From Tricholoma matsutake (lineage: Eukaryota > Basidiomycota > Agaricomycetes > Agaricales > Tricholomataceae): DNA of 64,000 nucleotides. This document shows positions 32,023 through 42,421 of this stretch, piece after piece (the first letter of the stretch is position 1; the number at the start of each line of letters is the position of its first letter). The DNA lies in the NCBI GenBank assembly GCA_026075535.2, contig AP026540.1:5580001-5644000 (forward strand), written 5' to 3'. The translations under genes and the position numbers were made by a program. The notes below the pieces were generated by a model. That model was not told where the DNA came from and searched no databases. It was given only the letters and a program-made list of their open reading frames with translations.

Positions 32023-33998
32023 GAACAAGAGCAGGAGTGCCAGTGGATGCTTAGGGACAAGTATTTAATTGTACATTTGTATCCACTCAACTTAATATAT
32101 CTTGTTGTTGGGAAACATGTCAGTTGAATTTTCATAGTAGTTTCCTATTATTTGAGCACAGGAGCAGTCAGGAGAATCCCAACTATCTGGTGACAAACAC
32201 GTCAAACATGTTTGATTCGGGTTGCATGTCATGTGACATTTGTCACATGTTTCAACTTGATGGGTAACCATCAAGTTTCACTCGCTTCCTACTGGTGAAC
32301 GACTTGTACATCATTCACCTTTCTTTCTCGGGGTGTAACACACCCCAAGTCTCTCGTCGACTCATTCTGACCTCCTATGGTGGCCGGATTCCCTCGTGAC
32401 CATACCAGGTGAGTACGCGCGTTTACTTGGGTCCATGACAAACACTAACAAAGTGTTTGACTTTGCTTTAGATATAGTGTTTGAATTTGAATGTTTCATG
32501 CCTGCCATGTCATGCTGACACCATCTCAACACCTCAAGATGACAATGCCACAACAATTGGGGACAACACGGGTTGGTGAAGGCTACGGCCTTTTTGGGAC
32601 TGTAGAAATGACGGATACATGTTTTCAGATGTGTTGGGCCTTGAGTAATTCTACTTCTTTCTTCTTCTTAGTACTAACAAACATCTTTTGCCTTTTGTTC
32701 TAGATACAACAGTCACCTTAGCTCAACAACAGCCGTGTATGCCTGCTCTGCCCTCCTCCCCATAGAACTGGGATATGAGGGCTTTGTCTTAGTACAGGAT
32801 ACAGCTGAGGGGTGCCAGGAGACCCAAGGAGCGGCATACCTGCCAGGTACACCCCCCTACCCCATCTTCCCCCTTCCCAACTCTCACCCACCACAAATAC
32901 AAGCAGGATCGTGGTTGCCAGTGACAGAGATGGCAGAAGAGGGAGCAGGCATGGGGTAATGACATGACACATGCCCAGATATGTCCACGCAAACCCCCTC
33001 GTGATCCAAACAGGATAGAACTGACAACGATGATGACATCCTCCCTCTCTTGCCGCCACCACCACCACACATCATAGCACCCCAAACCACCACTGTGAGC
33101 AACTGCTTGTGGGGTGAAAATGGGGAGCAACAAGGATGGAGACGACAAGAAGGGGGAGCAGGCATGACAACAACAACAACAGGCACCACCCCCCTCTCGC
33201 TGCAAATGTGAGCAGGGATGTTTCATGTTCTGTTCTCAGCGACAACCACCACCACCCCCTCTCTTGCTGCAAACATGAGCGGGGGTGTTTTTCATTCTAT
33301 TCTCGGTGACAACCACCACCACCACCCCTCCCTTGCTGCAAACGCGAGAGGAGGGGTTTCTCATTCTGCTCTTGGCAACAACCACCACCACCCCCTCTCG
33401 CTGCAAACATGAGCGGGGGCATTTCACGTTCTGTTCTTGGTGACAACCACCACCACCCCCTCTCACTGCAAATGTGAGCAGGGGCATTTCATGTTCTGTT
33501 CTCAGTGACAACCACCACCACCCCCTCTCTTGCTGCAAATGCGAGAGGAGGGGTTTCTCATTCTGCTCTTAGTGACAACATGCACCATCACCCCCTCCCT
33601 TGCTCCAAATGCGAGGGAGGAGACTTCTTGGGGGAGCAGGCTTGACAACGACAATGACCACAGCCACCACAATGACCACAGCTCCCGCCCCTGCGAGCAA
33701 CTGCTCGCAGGGTGGAAATGGAGAGCAACGATCTTTTTTTTGTAACTTTTTTTAATGAATAAATATCATAATTTTGTATTAAATGAAGTGTCCGTATCAT
33801 AATGTACAGTGAGTCAAGAGAATCATAGAGAAATCGTAGAGCATACTACTAAAGAGACCATAGTGAGTAAATAGGCATAGAATTGAAATATTAGTGGAAA
33901 GCATAGAAGTGCTGCTAGCAGCTACCAGTTCATTGCAAAGGGCCAAACATGCAAAGTCAAGAAGGATATACCTTGATCTATCCTGCATTCTTAGGCTA
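32023..33998. other. Plav-1 interior, non-coding, with GC-rich tandem repeats
   Basis: 3' flank of the transposase. No gene is supported. From 33165 to 33625 there are about six copies of a 65-75 bp unit, ACAACCACCACCACCCCCTC...CTGCAAA...GCGAG. The same unit, inverted, forms the core of hAT-b (9960-10380), and both blocks also share GAGCAACTGCTCGC. This may be another hAT-like insertion whose ends I could not place. Open frames here are low-complexity (His/Pro/Gly) and rejected. Confidence 0.55.
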
Positions 33999-34003
33999 GT
34001 CAT

Positions 34004-34189
34004 TGTAAGAGTGCCTCTTACATCATCACTACATTATCACATGCAACTCTGTTATCACATGTTATTTCAGTAGTATATAGTCTACACTTCGAGTACTTGT
34101 ACTGTATTCTAGAATCCCCCCCTCAAAATATATTAGGTTCCTTATAGTTCTCGGTCCCCTTTAGTGTTGGAAGCTCCAGCTTCCTTCCA
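34004..34189 (+). repeat. Solo LTR of the TRIM-1 family
   Basis: 186 bp, TGTAAGAGTGCC...CTTCCTTCCA, clearly related to the TRIM-1 LTRs (35690-35881, 38738-38929). Perfect 5-bp target duplication GTCAT (33999-34003, 34190-34194). The absence of internal sequence implies LTR-LTR recombination after insertion. It lies just past the stop of the Plav-1 accessory gene. Its first bases extend that frame artificially. Confidence 0.9.
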
Positions 34190-35689
34190 GTCATCACCAT
34201 ACAAGTCATCACCATCATCATCATCATCCCCCTCTTCTGCCCCATCTGCCTGCCCCTCCTGCTCTTCATCATATTGGTCAAGCTGTTTCAGCTCCTCCTC
34301 AGTAGGCAGCTTATATTGTGTCAACACATCATTCCCATACTTCTCCATGAACTCTTTCTCCCACAGATTTTTCCATGCCACACATGCAGACCAGGTGCTG
34401 TACAACTGTGGATCACCAGGCAGAGCAACATGCCGTCCACCCTGGGTGTAATCAGCATGCTCACGGAGCGTAAGGTGTTCATTCCAGTAGATTGGATCAA
34501 ACCAATCAATTGGGACTGACTTTGGTAGTGCCAGAAGCTTTGATTGCTTTGGTATTGGAGGATCTTCACGGTGTCGCTCAGTTCTGTAGTTATAAAATTA
34601 GCCAATGATAAAAGGTAATGACACTTGAACTCACCTGAAGCGACCACTTTTGCTTTTATTCATCCGTTGGTGTTGCTTGTCTGCCATATGGAAGAATGCA
34701 GCCACCCCTGTTGCCTGACCCTCCTTCTCCTTGATATGGTAGACTGAGTCTGGGTCCCCTTCTGCCAACTCATCATCAGAATGGGCCTCATTTTCATTAG
34801 CTAAGGCCAAGACTTGATCATTGAAACCCTGTGCTTTGAATACTTCAACTCTGCCACTAGCAAGCTATTGAACTTATCTCAGTATAGTCCACATTTCAAT
34901 GGAAGCAAAATACACACAGTATTATGTCTCTTCCACACTGAAGTCATCTGCTTTCCCTTTGCAACACTCCCTGGACTCTTTGCCTCTGACTTTGCAAGCC
35001 CATACATGTAGGAAAAGACAAAACTTCGGTAAAGTTTGTGCATGAGTGCAAAGTCATGGACACATGACAGGTTAGCTCCCATGTGACTATACCCATATGC
35101 AGTTGAGACCTGCTCAAATGTCTTGAGTGCAATATGTTCATGGAGTAGGTTGTACATGGACTCAGGATTGCCACTCAGGACATCGGGTGCCCACTTTGCA
35201 AGTCCAAGGCATGCCACAGTCCTAAAGATGAGTAACAAATGACACTCCTGGATGCGCCTAATGTTTGCAGCAATCATCCCATCCTTGAGAGAGCTGACAA
35301 GCTCAGCTACCTTGGCTTTGGCATCTTGTATCCTACCTGAGTTGTCATCCAGGCTAGATGTTACCGAGTTTTGGAGCTGTGCTTCAGACGAATAATGCTG
35401 AGTGAATGGTACTTTGTCTTCAGGAGTGACCTTTGGGGGAACAGTGCTCTGGTGTGGTAGACACCACAGGACACAAAGATGAAGCTCAAGAGCTGCCTAA
35501 AATACAGAAGAACTGTGAAGTGATTAAATACAATGTAACAAAAGTTGCACACCTTTGTTTTCTCTGCCTCTTTTGGTACCTCTCCCTTTCTCATGTGCCA
35601 GTCACTAGGTTTCTTGGGTTTCCTGGGTCGCTTAGCAAAAACTTTGCATGCTTTCTTCACTCATGAGGAGTTGGTGTTTGCACTGCTAC

Positions 35690-35881
35690 TGTAAGAGTGT
35701 CTCTTACATCAGCAAACCTTATCTACATCCGCACCCATTATCACATGTTATTCCAGTAGTATATAGTCTATACCTCGAGTACTTGTACTGAATCTTAGTT
35801 TCCCCCCTCGAAATATACTAAGTTCCTTACATGTTTCTGTGCCCATGAGTCTCGAGTGTTGGAAGCTCTGGCTTCCTTCCA
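35690..35881 (+). repeat. TRIM-1 5' LTR
   Basis: Starts TGTAAGAGTGTCTC, ends GGCTTCCTTCCA, followed by C and nine T. The differences from the right LTR are one C/G and one T/C (the latter at a CpG). Contains a palindrome CCTCGAGTACTTGTAC-type segment but no clear promoter element that I can assign. Confidence 0.9.
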
Positions 35882-38737
35882 CTTTTTTTTTGTAACGAAC
35901 TTACTATCTATACTCTACACTCTCACACTCACACACATTCTTTTCCCGAAACCTCGCTGACCCTGAAATTGCCGAAATGGTCAATTTTTTCGCACCAGAC
36001 ACAGACCTTGAGCTATCAACAGCTACTCTCATTTATACTCTTGTGCATACACTGCCTATACCCCGTCTCAACCCCGCACATCTTGCTTGGCTCCAAAAAC
36101 TTCAAACAACCCAGCATGACCATTTCCAACCTCACCTGGCTTCCCAATGACTCGAGTAATGCCCAACGACTCCACACTGGGCTCATTTCCACCCTGCTGG
36201 TCTCACCTGTCATCTTCAGCAGACTTGTCTCAGTTCCCAACCCCATGAGCCCTTGATCACCACCATCACCATCACACACCATGTCACAGTTGTCAACATT
36301 GACAACGACCATTTTGCAATTGGTTTTCCAGTGCAGACCCCCTCCTCCAGGTGCTGGGAATGGTGCCACTCATTTCTAGAACTAACCTTTACACTGCTGC
36401 AAACCGCTGAGCCCATCCCTCTGCACCTCGAGAACCCCGTTGCCCAGCCATGTCACAGCCACCTACTCGAGGTTGTATAGCTCATTCTATTATTGACTTT
36501 GATCATCAACATGCTCGCCTGTATCTTGATTCTCACTGCAGACGCCGCTGTACAAACAGCACTGAATGATGAGCCACGGCCAGCACACAAGAGTGCTGGC
36601 ACCTCCACAGAACCCCCAGACGCATCTCTGAACCCCTCCATGCACCTCAGCACTCCACTGCCACCCCTGCCATCTGCCACGATGCTGTTGACAAAACCTG
36701 CACACCCCCCATCAGCCCTGTCGACAATGCCATCAATGATGCCAACGTCATTGACAACTACCACCACCACCATGCCTTCCCCTGCCCCAAAACTGCCACC
36801 AGTGTCTCGCAAATGACGACACACACTGCTGAGTTGATCCACCCAACCCCTGCAAAGTCCCCAGCCCTTTGTCGTGCACCCTGAGCCACCTGTTGCCACT
36901 GCCACTTCACAGCCGACAACAGCAGCCACTTTGGCCCCAAACGCCTCCAAAACAACCACTATGGCCACAGCTAGCACCCAGACGACCACTGAAACCTCAG
37001 AGATCATTAACCTGGCTGTAAACAATGCACACAAACTGTCTACAGCCGAGGAAACAAATTTGCAAGACAACAAACAGCTGCGTTCATCGAAATGCATTGT
37101 CTCCTCAACAGACGACTCCTGCCAGCTCCACCGCCTCCAACGACGACCTACACCGCCTCTTGTACCACCAACACCTCAGAAACGGAGGCACTCACTCCCA
37201 AATCAATCTATATCACCACAGCAATGTCCCCAGCCCTTTGAGACAACTACTAGGGTTTTGACTAGCTCCCAGATGGCTGCTGACACCCAGGAGACCATTA
37301 GTGAGGTGATAAACAATGTGGATCGACCTTCTACAGCCCAGCAAACCAATTCACCAGACGATGAGCAAACATGTTCATTGAAACACATCGTCTACTCAAT
37401 GGAACGACTCTGGTCCCCCCTGAACCCCAAACGAAGGTCCAGGAAGCCGTCTACAACCCCCAGCTCACCCCAGCTCGATCCTCAGCCCCTCATTCCACAC
37501 CCTGAGCCCGCTGCCGCTGCTACGTCACCCCCAACTCTGCGTACACCTCACATAGCAGCCACGTCACCAACAACATCATCTACACCCGGGGACATCCCCC
37601 ATTTGTCACCTATGGCTTGTCCACTGCCCAAGCACCCCAGTCAACCACAGCAAGCCCAGAAACATGCCGCTTCGCCACCTACAACAGACAAACACCAACG
37701 GCTATGAAAGAACAACACAATGACGATGCTACCACCCTCTGAACCCCACCATTCCCCTTCCCAATCCCAAAAACGAACCATGTCCCCCGTCCTACCCCAG
37801 CTAAGCCCCATACGAGCTGTCTTGCCACCACCCACGTCTCATATGGCCACCGCATCACCAACGATGCCGCCAGCACCTACGGAAGCTCCCCACTCACCCA
37901 ACACCCCCCATTCACTGCCAACCCTGTCCCAGCCACCCCAGCTTGCCCCAGACCCCCCATAAATGCGCCATTTGGGTGTCGTCTGTGTTGTGTGAACGCT
38001 GCTGGGCCCACCAACCACAACAATGACCCTTTCCACCTCCCACACCATCCCATTGTCCCCAGCTTGATCCCCTGTCCCCCATTCCCCAGCTTGATCCCCT
38101 GTCCCCCATTCCACACCTCGAACCACCCCGTCCCACTGCCACGTCGATGATCCCCTGTCCCCCATTCCACACCTCAAACCACCCCATCCTACTGCCACCT
38201 CATTGTCGATGTGTTCATCGACAATGACCAAGCCCCCTGCTCTGCCCTGCTCTGGACCACTGGCCCCATTTCCTAGACAACAACACATGCTTCTAGAGCC
38301 ATTGGAACACCCTCACAGCCCATTCTGACCCCCCAGTTTGCCACAGAACCCCCCAAAACAAACTGTTTTGCCACCACCTGCGTCCTACACCCCTGCCGTG
38401 TCACTAATGATGCCGTCGATGCCTGATGACACCCCCCACTTACTGTCTACGCCCACGTTTCCATCCATGCCCCCATCCACATTACTAGCACTGTCCACAG
38501 CACCTGCCTCGTCCACGTCACCGGCCCTGTCCCTGTCCACGTCACCTGTCCCACCCTGTCACCAGCCCCATTCATTGTCACCAGCCCTGCACCTGTCATG
38601 TCCCCTGCACCGCACCTGTCCAACTCTGACTCAGTGTTCTGGCAAACACATAAAGTTATTTGGGATTACTACCATGACCACATGGACCTCGTCACCTCCC
38701 CCCCCACCCCAGTCATTTTTTTTGGAGTATGAGAGAG
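35882..38737 (+). pseudogene. TRIM-1 internal region: long Pro/Thr/Ser-rich decayed frame
   Basis: One frame runs on the sense strand from about 35960 to 38740, roughly 900 codons, broken by about eight TGA, two TAA and one TAG. It begins PEIAEMVNFFAPDTDLELS and becomes a repetitive Pro/Thr/Ser-rich, mucin-like sequence with PHPEP, SPPT and IVYSMERLWSPLNPKRR islands and two similar segments (TQTTTETSEIINLAVNNAH, TQETISEVINNVDRPSTAQ). No enzyme domain. Because the LTRs are nearly identical, these stops were inherited, so the element moves without this protein. I cannot tell captured host sequence from an old element gene. Confidence 0.45.
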
Positions 38738-38929
38738 TGTAAGAGTGTCTCTTACATCAGCAAACCTTATCTACATCCGCACCCATTATCACATGTTATT
38801 CCAGTAGTATATAGTCTATACCTCGAGTACTTGTACTGAATCTTAGTTTCCCCGCTCGAAATATACTAAGTTCCTTACATGTTTCTGTGCCCATGAGTCT
38901 CGAGTGTTGGAAGCTCCGGCTTCCTTCCA
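38738..38929 (+). repeat. TRIM-1 3' LTR
   Basis: 192 bp, nearly identical to 35690-35881. Followed by the target duplication GCTAC (38930-38934). A minus-strand open frame through it (KEAGASNTRDSWAQKHV) arises from the LTR and is not part of the Plav-1 accessory gene. Confidence 0.9.
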
Positions 38930-39052
38930 GCTACTGTCTGGTGAGCGCTTGCATTTGTTACCAGATGAGGTGCCCTCCCCTAACCCAGATTCAGAATCAG
39001 CAGGAGGTTGCATGTGAGCATCAGAGTCAGCCATTGGGATGGTGGTGGTCAA

Positions 39053-39349
39053 GAATCAAGGTATTCAGTCAAGCCAGAACGTGTGCACAGCGCATGGCAC
39101 AAAACACATTGAGAACAAAGGAATTCAGCATGATCACGTGGTGGAATAAAGGATCCTCGTGCCAGAAAAAATTGGAAAGTCCAGGGCGATCTGATGGGCC
39201 GCGTTCGGTACAGCGGCATATCGGCAGGCGAAAACATCATGGGCATTGATCATCGATTGCATACTTTCAAATTATATTACATAACTGCTAAGTGTTTAAA
39301 ATTTTAAATCCAACTGCCGCACCTACTGCCCTAGGTTTTGCCCCTGGTG
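39053..39349. other. Right end of Plav-1 with terminal inverted repeat
   Basis: Non-coding. The last 24 bases, read inward, start CACCAGGGGCAAAACCTAGG and pair with 27026-27049 (CATCAGGGGCAAAAGCTAGG). Both ends carry nearby ATTACATAA motifs (39270-39285; 26967-26976). This is presumably where the transposase binds. Confidence 0.75.
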
Positions 39350-39733
39350 TATCTGCTAGCTAAGACTGTGCAGGTTCTCTCTACAAGAAGGGGGCGGGAT
39401 CTGCGCATGTGATGGGGGAACTGATAGTTTTGATGTGAGGTGTTATTTATAGATGAGTTTGTTGAGATAGGCCTTTCACACCACAAGCATAGGTGGAATA
39501 CCTAAGAGAACACAACTGGGGTCCCCTAGGCATATATTTAGGGTTTATATACTATGTTACATATATTGTACATTGTTGTTACCGATGCACTCATACATGC
39601 GCATACATATCGATGCATGTGAAATAAAATTCTCACACTATCAAAGTGTAGTGTCATTTGGCGTCATTTGGCGTAATTCGACATGATAAAATAAAAATGA
39701 AATTTTATTAGGTAATGGGGTGGTTTCCTAACA
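39350..39733 (-). repeat. Gyp-C 5' LTR, outer part
   Basis: TATCTGCTAGCTAAGACTG...CTCCTAACA, aligned with 16926-17310. Cut on the left by Plav-1 (TAT duplication). Followed by the Gyp-C target duplication GCCAT (39734-39738) and then by Gyp-B gag. Confidence 0.9.
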
Positions 39734-39738
39734 GCCAT

Positions 39739-40343
39739 GTCCACCAAATCCTTGAACTCATCGATATAATCGTCCATGGATCGATGTGCCTGGTGGTAAG
39801 AGGATGACTCGAGCCATGTCACTGCTCGGTGGCGCTCATTGAGGGGACAAAGTGGCATACAAACTCTGCTCAAAAGTCACCCCAAGTGGAGAAAGGTAGA
39901 GAACTGAGCTCTTTAGTTTGGCCCAGAATACAGTCCACATAGAGATAGGCGTGTTCAGATTTCATGTATGTGAAGGCCCAATAAATTTTTGCAGCCTCAT
40001 CAACAAATTGATGCAACTGGAGACTGATGTACAACTCACAGGAATTAAGGAATGCATGCCCCTGTGCACATGCACCATTAAATTCAGTGGGGGGAGACAG
40101 TTTGATTTGGGCATGCTCCTTAGTGGGCGTGTTTGGCGGTGCATCATTGTTGGGTGTGCTTGGAGTTGCAATGGGGGGAATATTGGTTGTAGGGTTAGTC
40201 TGGAGGGTCCTGACAAAGTTTTTGATCATAGATTTAAGTGAATCAATTTGTGCGCATATTCCAGTAATGTCGCTTTCAAGTGCATCGAGGTGCTCTGATG
40301 TGTCCATGTCGCTAGGGGGCACATTTGGCAAAAATGGTGGCAT
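39739..40343 (-). pseudogene. gag: Gyp-B gag N-terminal part
   Basis: Starts at MPPFLPNVPPSDMDTSEHL (40343-40341 ATG). Contains a coiled-coil (LDALESDITGICAQIDSLKSM), a Pro/Thr linker and the capsid start (CELYISLQLHQFVDEAAKIY, HAYLYVDCILG). A TGA replaces Arg in GDF*AEFV. The frame then runs PLNERHRAVTWLESSSYHQA into IDEFKDLVDMA at the Gyp-C insertion and resumes at 16903. The upstream open frame (to 40625) is probably leader, not protein. Confidence 0.8.
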
Positions 40344-40875
40344 ACTAAAGGTGAGTCTGTCGGGAACAGTGTGTAGGGAGTCTGTGGAGCTTTGGGAAGT
40401 GTCGTATACTCTGTACCTGCCTATCTTGGGCAGCTCATTTGCAATTTCAAGCCTTAGAAGAGAGTTTTCTACTATAAGGGTGACCTCAGCTTCTAGCAAA
40501 GGGAAATCTGAAGTTAAAATTATACTACATATTACAGGGATTGGGGGCGCACCTAGCAAAGGGAAATCCAAAGAGAAAACTCTAAGGATCCCTTTGCCAA
40601 TGCCCAGTATATGTAAAGACGGCAAAAATCAAATAATAATCTAAAAATAGAAAAGGCAGAGATAGGCAGATCAAGGCTGCCAAATGACATCATACCAAGG
40701 GGTAGATGTTGGAAGGGGTGCTCCACCTCTAAATATAAAACTGTCAACAGGCACAAATGTGATAGAAAGGGAAATTAGTAATAAAATCCAGAAAAATGAA
40801 GAATAGAAGAAAATGAAGTGAGGAAAAATATAGAACAAATGTAAAAAATAGGAGAAACACACAGGGCACCCCCCT
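40344..40875. other. Gyp-B leader/possible 5' LTR
   Basis: AT-rich region between Gyp-B gag and the Gyp-F gag fragment. On the minus strand it starts TGCCCTGTGTGTTTCTCC next to Gyp-F gag and would be the Gyp-B 5' LTR and leader. Without a 3' LTR to compare, the boundary is unproved. The segment CTAGCAAAGGGAAATC occurs twice, 61 bp apart (about 40494 and 40555). Confidence 0.4.
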
Positions 40876-41240
40876 TAGTCCCCCCTAGTCCCCTTACAGT
40901 CAGGGTTTTTGTGGCCGGCATACAATTTCTGGCATTGTGTGCAGCCAGCATGTTTTTCGAGGATTGCCCATTCTTCAAGGGTGAGGGCAGGGAGGCACTT
41001 CTTCTCAACCTGTTTTGTTTTGCTGGCTGGCAGTGGGAGAGTTTCCGTTTGCCGGTGGGTCAGCAAGTTGAGAAAGTAGGTCTTTCTTCTTGCTGCAGTG
41101 TGTGGCACGTGTGGCAGCAGAGGCATCAATGAGTTTTTGGGTGCGTGCATCTTCTGCACGCATGCAGTCATCACGTTCCTTTACCTCAAGGGCCCAGGGG
41201 GCAAGTTCAGTGGCCAGGACAGGCTCAAGACTGATGTTGA
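40876..41240 (-). pseudogene. gag: Gyp-F gag C-terminal part with Cys/His motif
   Basis: Continuation of the gag at 47559-48310 after removal of Gyp-E. The join across TCAAC gives LRLNISLEPVLATELAPWAL. Contains a basic DDCMRAEDARTQKLIDASAA helix and a Cys/His motif CTQCQKLYAGHKNPDC at about 40905-40950, like that of Gyp-D and Gyp-E. One frameshift near 41015. It ends at GTRGD where Gyp-B sequence begins. No Gyp-F pol was found in the window. Confidence 0.75.
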
Positions 41241-41463
41241 TGTAAGATAATTCCTACATTATCTTACTACCCTGCCATTCCCCCCACACACGTACCATTT
41301 CCCTTTTAGGAACATTACTAATATACACAATCACATGCCAGAGTGTTGATATTGCAAACAATGTCTTAGATAGTCCTCATTCTCCCTTTAATCCATACCA
41401 AGTTCTAATTTACTTCAGCCCCCTTTTTCTAAGTGATCAAGGCACAGGAGTGCTTTTCTTACA
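41241..41463 (+). repeat. Gyp-E 5' LTR
   Basis: 223 bp. Compared with 47336-47558, most differences are CG against TG or CA, for example TATTGCAAAC here against TATCGCGAAC in the 3' copy, and CACACG against CACATG. Confidence 0.92.
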
Positions 41464-41736
41464 CTTTTTTTAAAATTTGAACTCAGCAAAACTTTCTCCA
41501 AAACACCTCACTTTAAACTCTGGAAATAAAAACACCCCCATGTATCGTTACAAATAACCCCGCGTCTCTCTTCAAAACACCACTCACTAAGGATCAAAAC
41601 CAATTGGACTAAAACCAAGCCCCACATTCCTATAACAGACCTTGCATCTAGCCTTTCAGAGCGAGAAGGTGCATCCACATCAGAACATTCAGAAGGCCAT
41701 CAACATTATCTTCCACCCCAACCCCCAGCGTGGCAC

Positions 41737-42312
41737 TAGTGTTTAAAGGTCTGGTTTGTCGAACTGGAAAAAGACTGCAACTGAACTGGACTGAACCTCA
41801 AAAAACTGGACCATCAGTTGCAGTTTGGGCCTCCCAGGAAGGAAGAACTGCTCTGAACTGAACCTATAAAAACCGGTTTGAGTCGGTTTGAACCGCTACT
41901 GTGTACTCCTCATAAATATGCATCTTTTGACCATATTTTTAAGAGAAACGGTCCAGAATTGCATGTGCTATGGCTAAAATGATATGTTACTGCAAAATCT
42001 AACTTGCACGACATCTTGTAGTTGTGTTTTTTGAGATGTAGAGGATTGTTATCACCATAAAACCTTTATGGTCAACTACTATACACTCTATACTATAGTT
42101 TACCACTGGTTTTATGTACCAAATTCTATGAGAAGACCAGTTTTAGTCAGTTCAAACTGGTTATGACTGAACTGCAGTTCAAACTGCTTTGGACCAGTTT
42201 TTTGCAGTTCAGTCTGGTTTTTTGGGGTCTTACCATAATAGGCAACCGGTTGTGGTTGTGGTTCGTCCAAATGGGGCGAAAAAACCAGACTGAACCAGAC
42301 CTTTAAACACTA
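41737..42312. mobile_element. hAT-a2: non-autonomous hAT-like element in the Gyp-E leader
   Basis: 576 bp. Both ends start TAGTGTTTAAAGGTCTGGTT. The flanks CGTGGCAC (41729-41736) and AGTGGCAC (42313-42320) match at seven of eight positions. The interior is filled with AACTGG, CCGGTTT and CAGTTC repeats near both ends and an AT-rich core. No coding capacity. Confidence 0.88.
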
Positions 42313-42421
42313 AGTGGCACCATCTTACCCAATATCAAGCCTTATCCTTGCCCCAATCCCCAGTAAAAACCATGTCTATACATATATAACACCATCATGA
42401 ATGTCATGACCACCAACATCT

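Larger units (their letters stand above)
35690..38929 (+). mobile_element. TRIM-1: young non-autonomous LTR element
   Basis: Two 192-bp LTRs (35690-35881, 38738-38929) that I read as differing at two positions, with a perfect 5-bp duplication GCTAC (35685-35689, 38930-38934). The plus orientation follows from oligo-T (C plus nine T) just after the left LTR and a purine tract GGAGTATGAGAGAG just before the right LTR. No gag, protease, RT or integrase. The near-identical LTRs make it the most recent datable insertion in the window. It disrupts the Plav-1 accessory gene between SPDSS and SSANTNSS. Confidence 0.9.
34195..39052 (-). pseudogene. Plav-1 accessory gene, split by TRIM-1
   Basis: Function unknown. 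It is predicted to be the second protein of the transposon, convergent with tnp2. Exons (minus): 39052-38935 (MADSDAHMQPPADSES, KCKRSPDS); after TRIM-1, 35684 to about 35572 (Lys/Arg/Pro-rich KKACKVFAKRPRKPKKPSDW); intron GTGTGC...TTTTAG; a long exon (about 35510-34890: LELHLCVLWCLPHQ, NIRRIQECHLLLIFRTVACL, TAYGYSHMGANLSCVHDFAL); an exon with NENEAHSDDELAEGDPDSVY; an intron near 34590-34635; last exon (SVPIDWFDPIYWNEHL) with an Asp/Glu tail to a TAG. The basic N-terminus and acidic C-terminus suggest a nucleic-acid or chromatin partner, which is inference. One TGA (NSS*VKK). Confidence 0.75.
24410..39349. mobile_element. Plav-1: CACTA-like (Plavaka/tnp2) transposon, interrupted
   Basis: Two genes facing each other after undoing the inversion: a tnp2-type transposase (24410-26754 plus 31238-32022) and an accessory gene (34195-39052). 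The terminal inverted repeats end CACCAGGGGCAAAACCTAGG (39349 inward) and CATCAGGGGCAAAAGCTAGG (27049 inward in the inverted segment). A TAT target duplication (27050-27052 as ATA, and 39350-39352) sits inside the Gyp-C 5' LTR. The CAC terminus and 3-bp duplication fit CACTA. Without inserts it would be about 7.3 kb. Inserts: Gyp-D, a solo LTR and TRIM-1. Confidence 0.82.
16909..39733 (-). mobile_element. Gyp-C: complete Ty3/gypsy element, scrambled by inversion and nested insertions
   Basis: 3' LTR at 16909-17310. 5' LTR split into 27050-27070 (in the inverted segment) and 39350-39733. The flanking GCCAT (16904-16908 and 39734-39738) is a perfect 5-bp target duplication inside Gyp-B gag. Reassembled, the 5' LTR is 402 bp, equal to the 3' LTR. 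The coding order on the minus strand is gag, CCHC knuckle, protease, RT (FIDD intact), RNase H, integrase, chromodomain. Gag is split by the 21925/21926 inversion breakpoint. Plav-1 sits in the 5' LTR. About 11 TGA stops at Arg and one TAA. Confidence 0.88.
8067..40343 (-). mobile_element. Gyp-B: outer Ty3/gypsy chromovirus, interrupted four times
   Basis: The oldest layer of the left half. Reading the minus strand from right to left: gag N-terminus (39739-40343), gag C-terminus and zinc knuckle (16384-16908), protease, RT-RNase H (14101-15795), integrase (11048-11610 and 9376-9776), chromodomain (8067-8658). The gaps are Gyp-C (16909-39733), hAT-c, hAT-b and hAT-a1. Removing each insert rejoins neighbouring protein segments, for example gag resumes at KDLVDMA across the Gyp-C target duplication GCCAT. 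The 3' end is truncated in the chromodomain and no 3' LTR was found. Confidence 0.85.

Noticed and set aside
32718..33800. Pro/His/Gly-rich open frames
   Set aside because: They come from the CCACCACCACCCCC repeat unit and occur in several frames.
36453..37097. Minus-strand Val/Ala-rich open frame in TRIM-1
   Set aside because: Antisense shadow of the Pro/Thr/Ser-rich sense frame; the oligo-T and purine tract show that the element reads on the plus strand.
38843..39052. A 69-codon minus-strand protein ending KEAGASNTRDSW
   Set aside because: Its second half is the TRIM-1 LTR read through. Only 38935-39052 belongs to the Plav-1 accessory gene.
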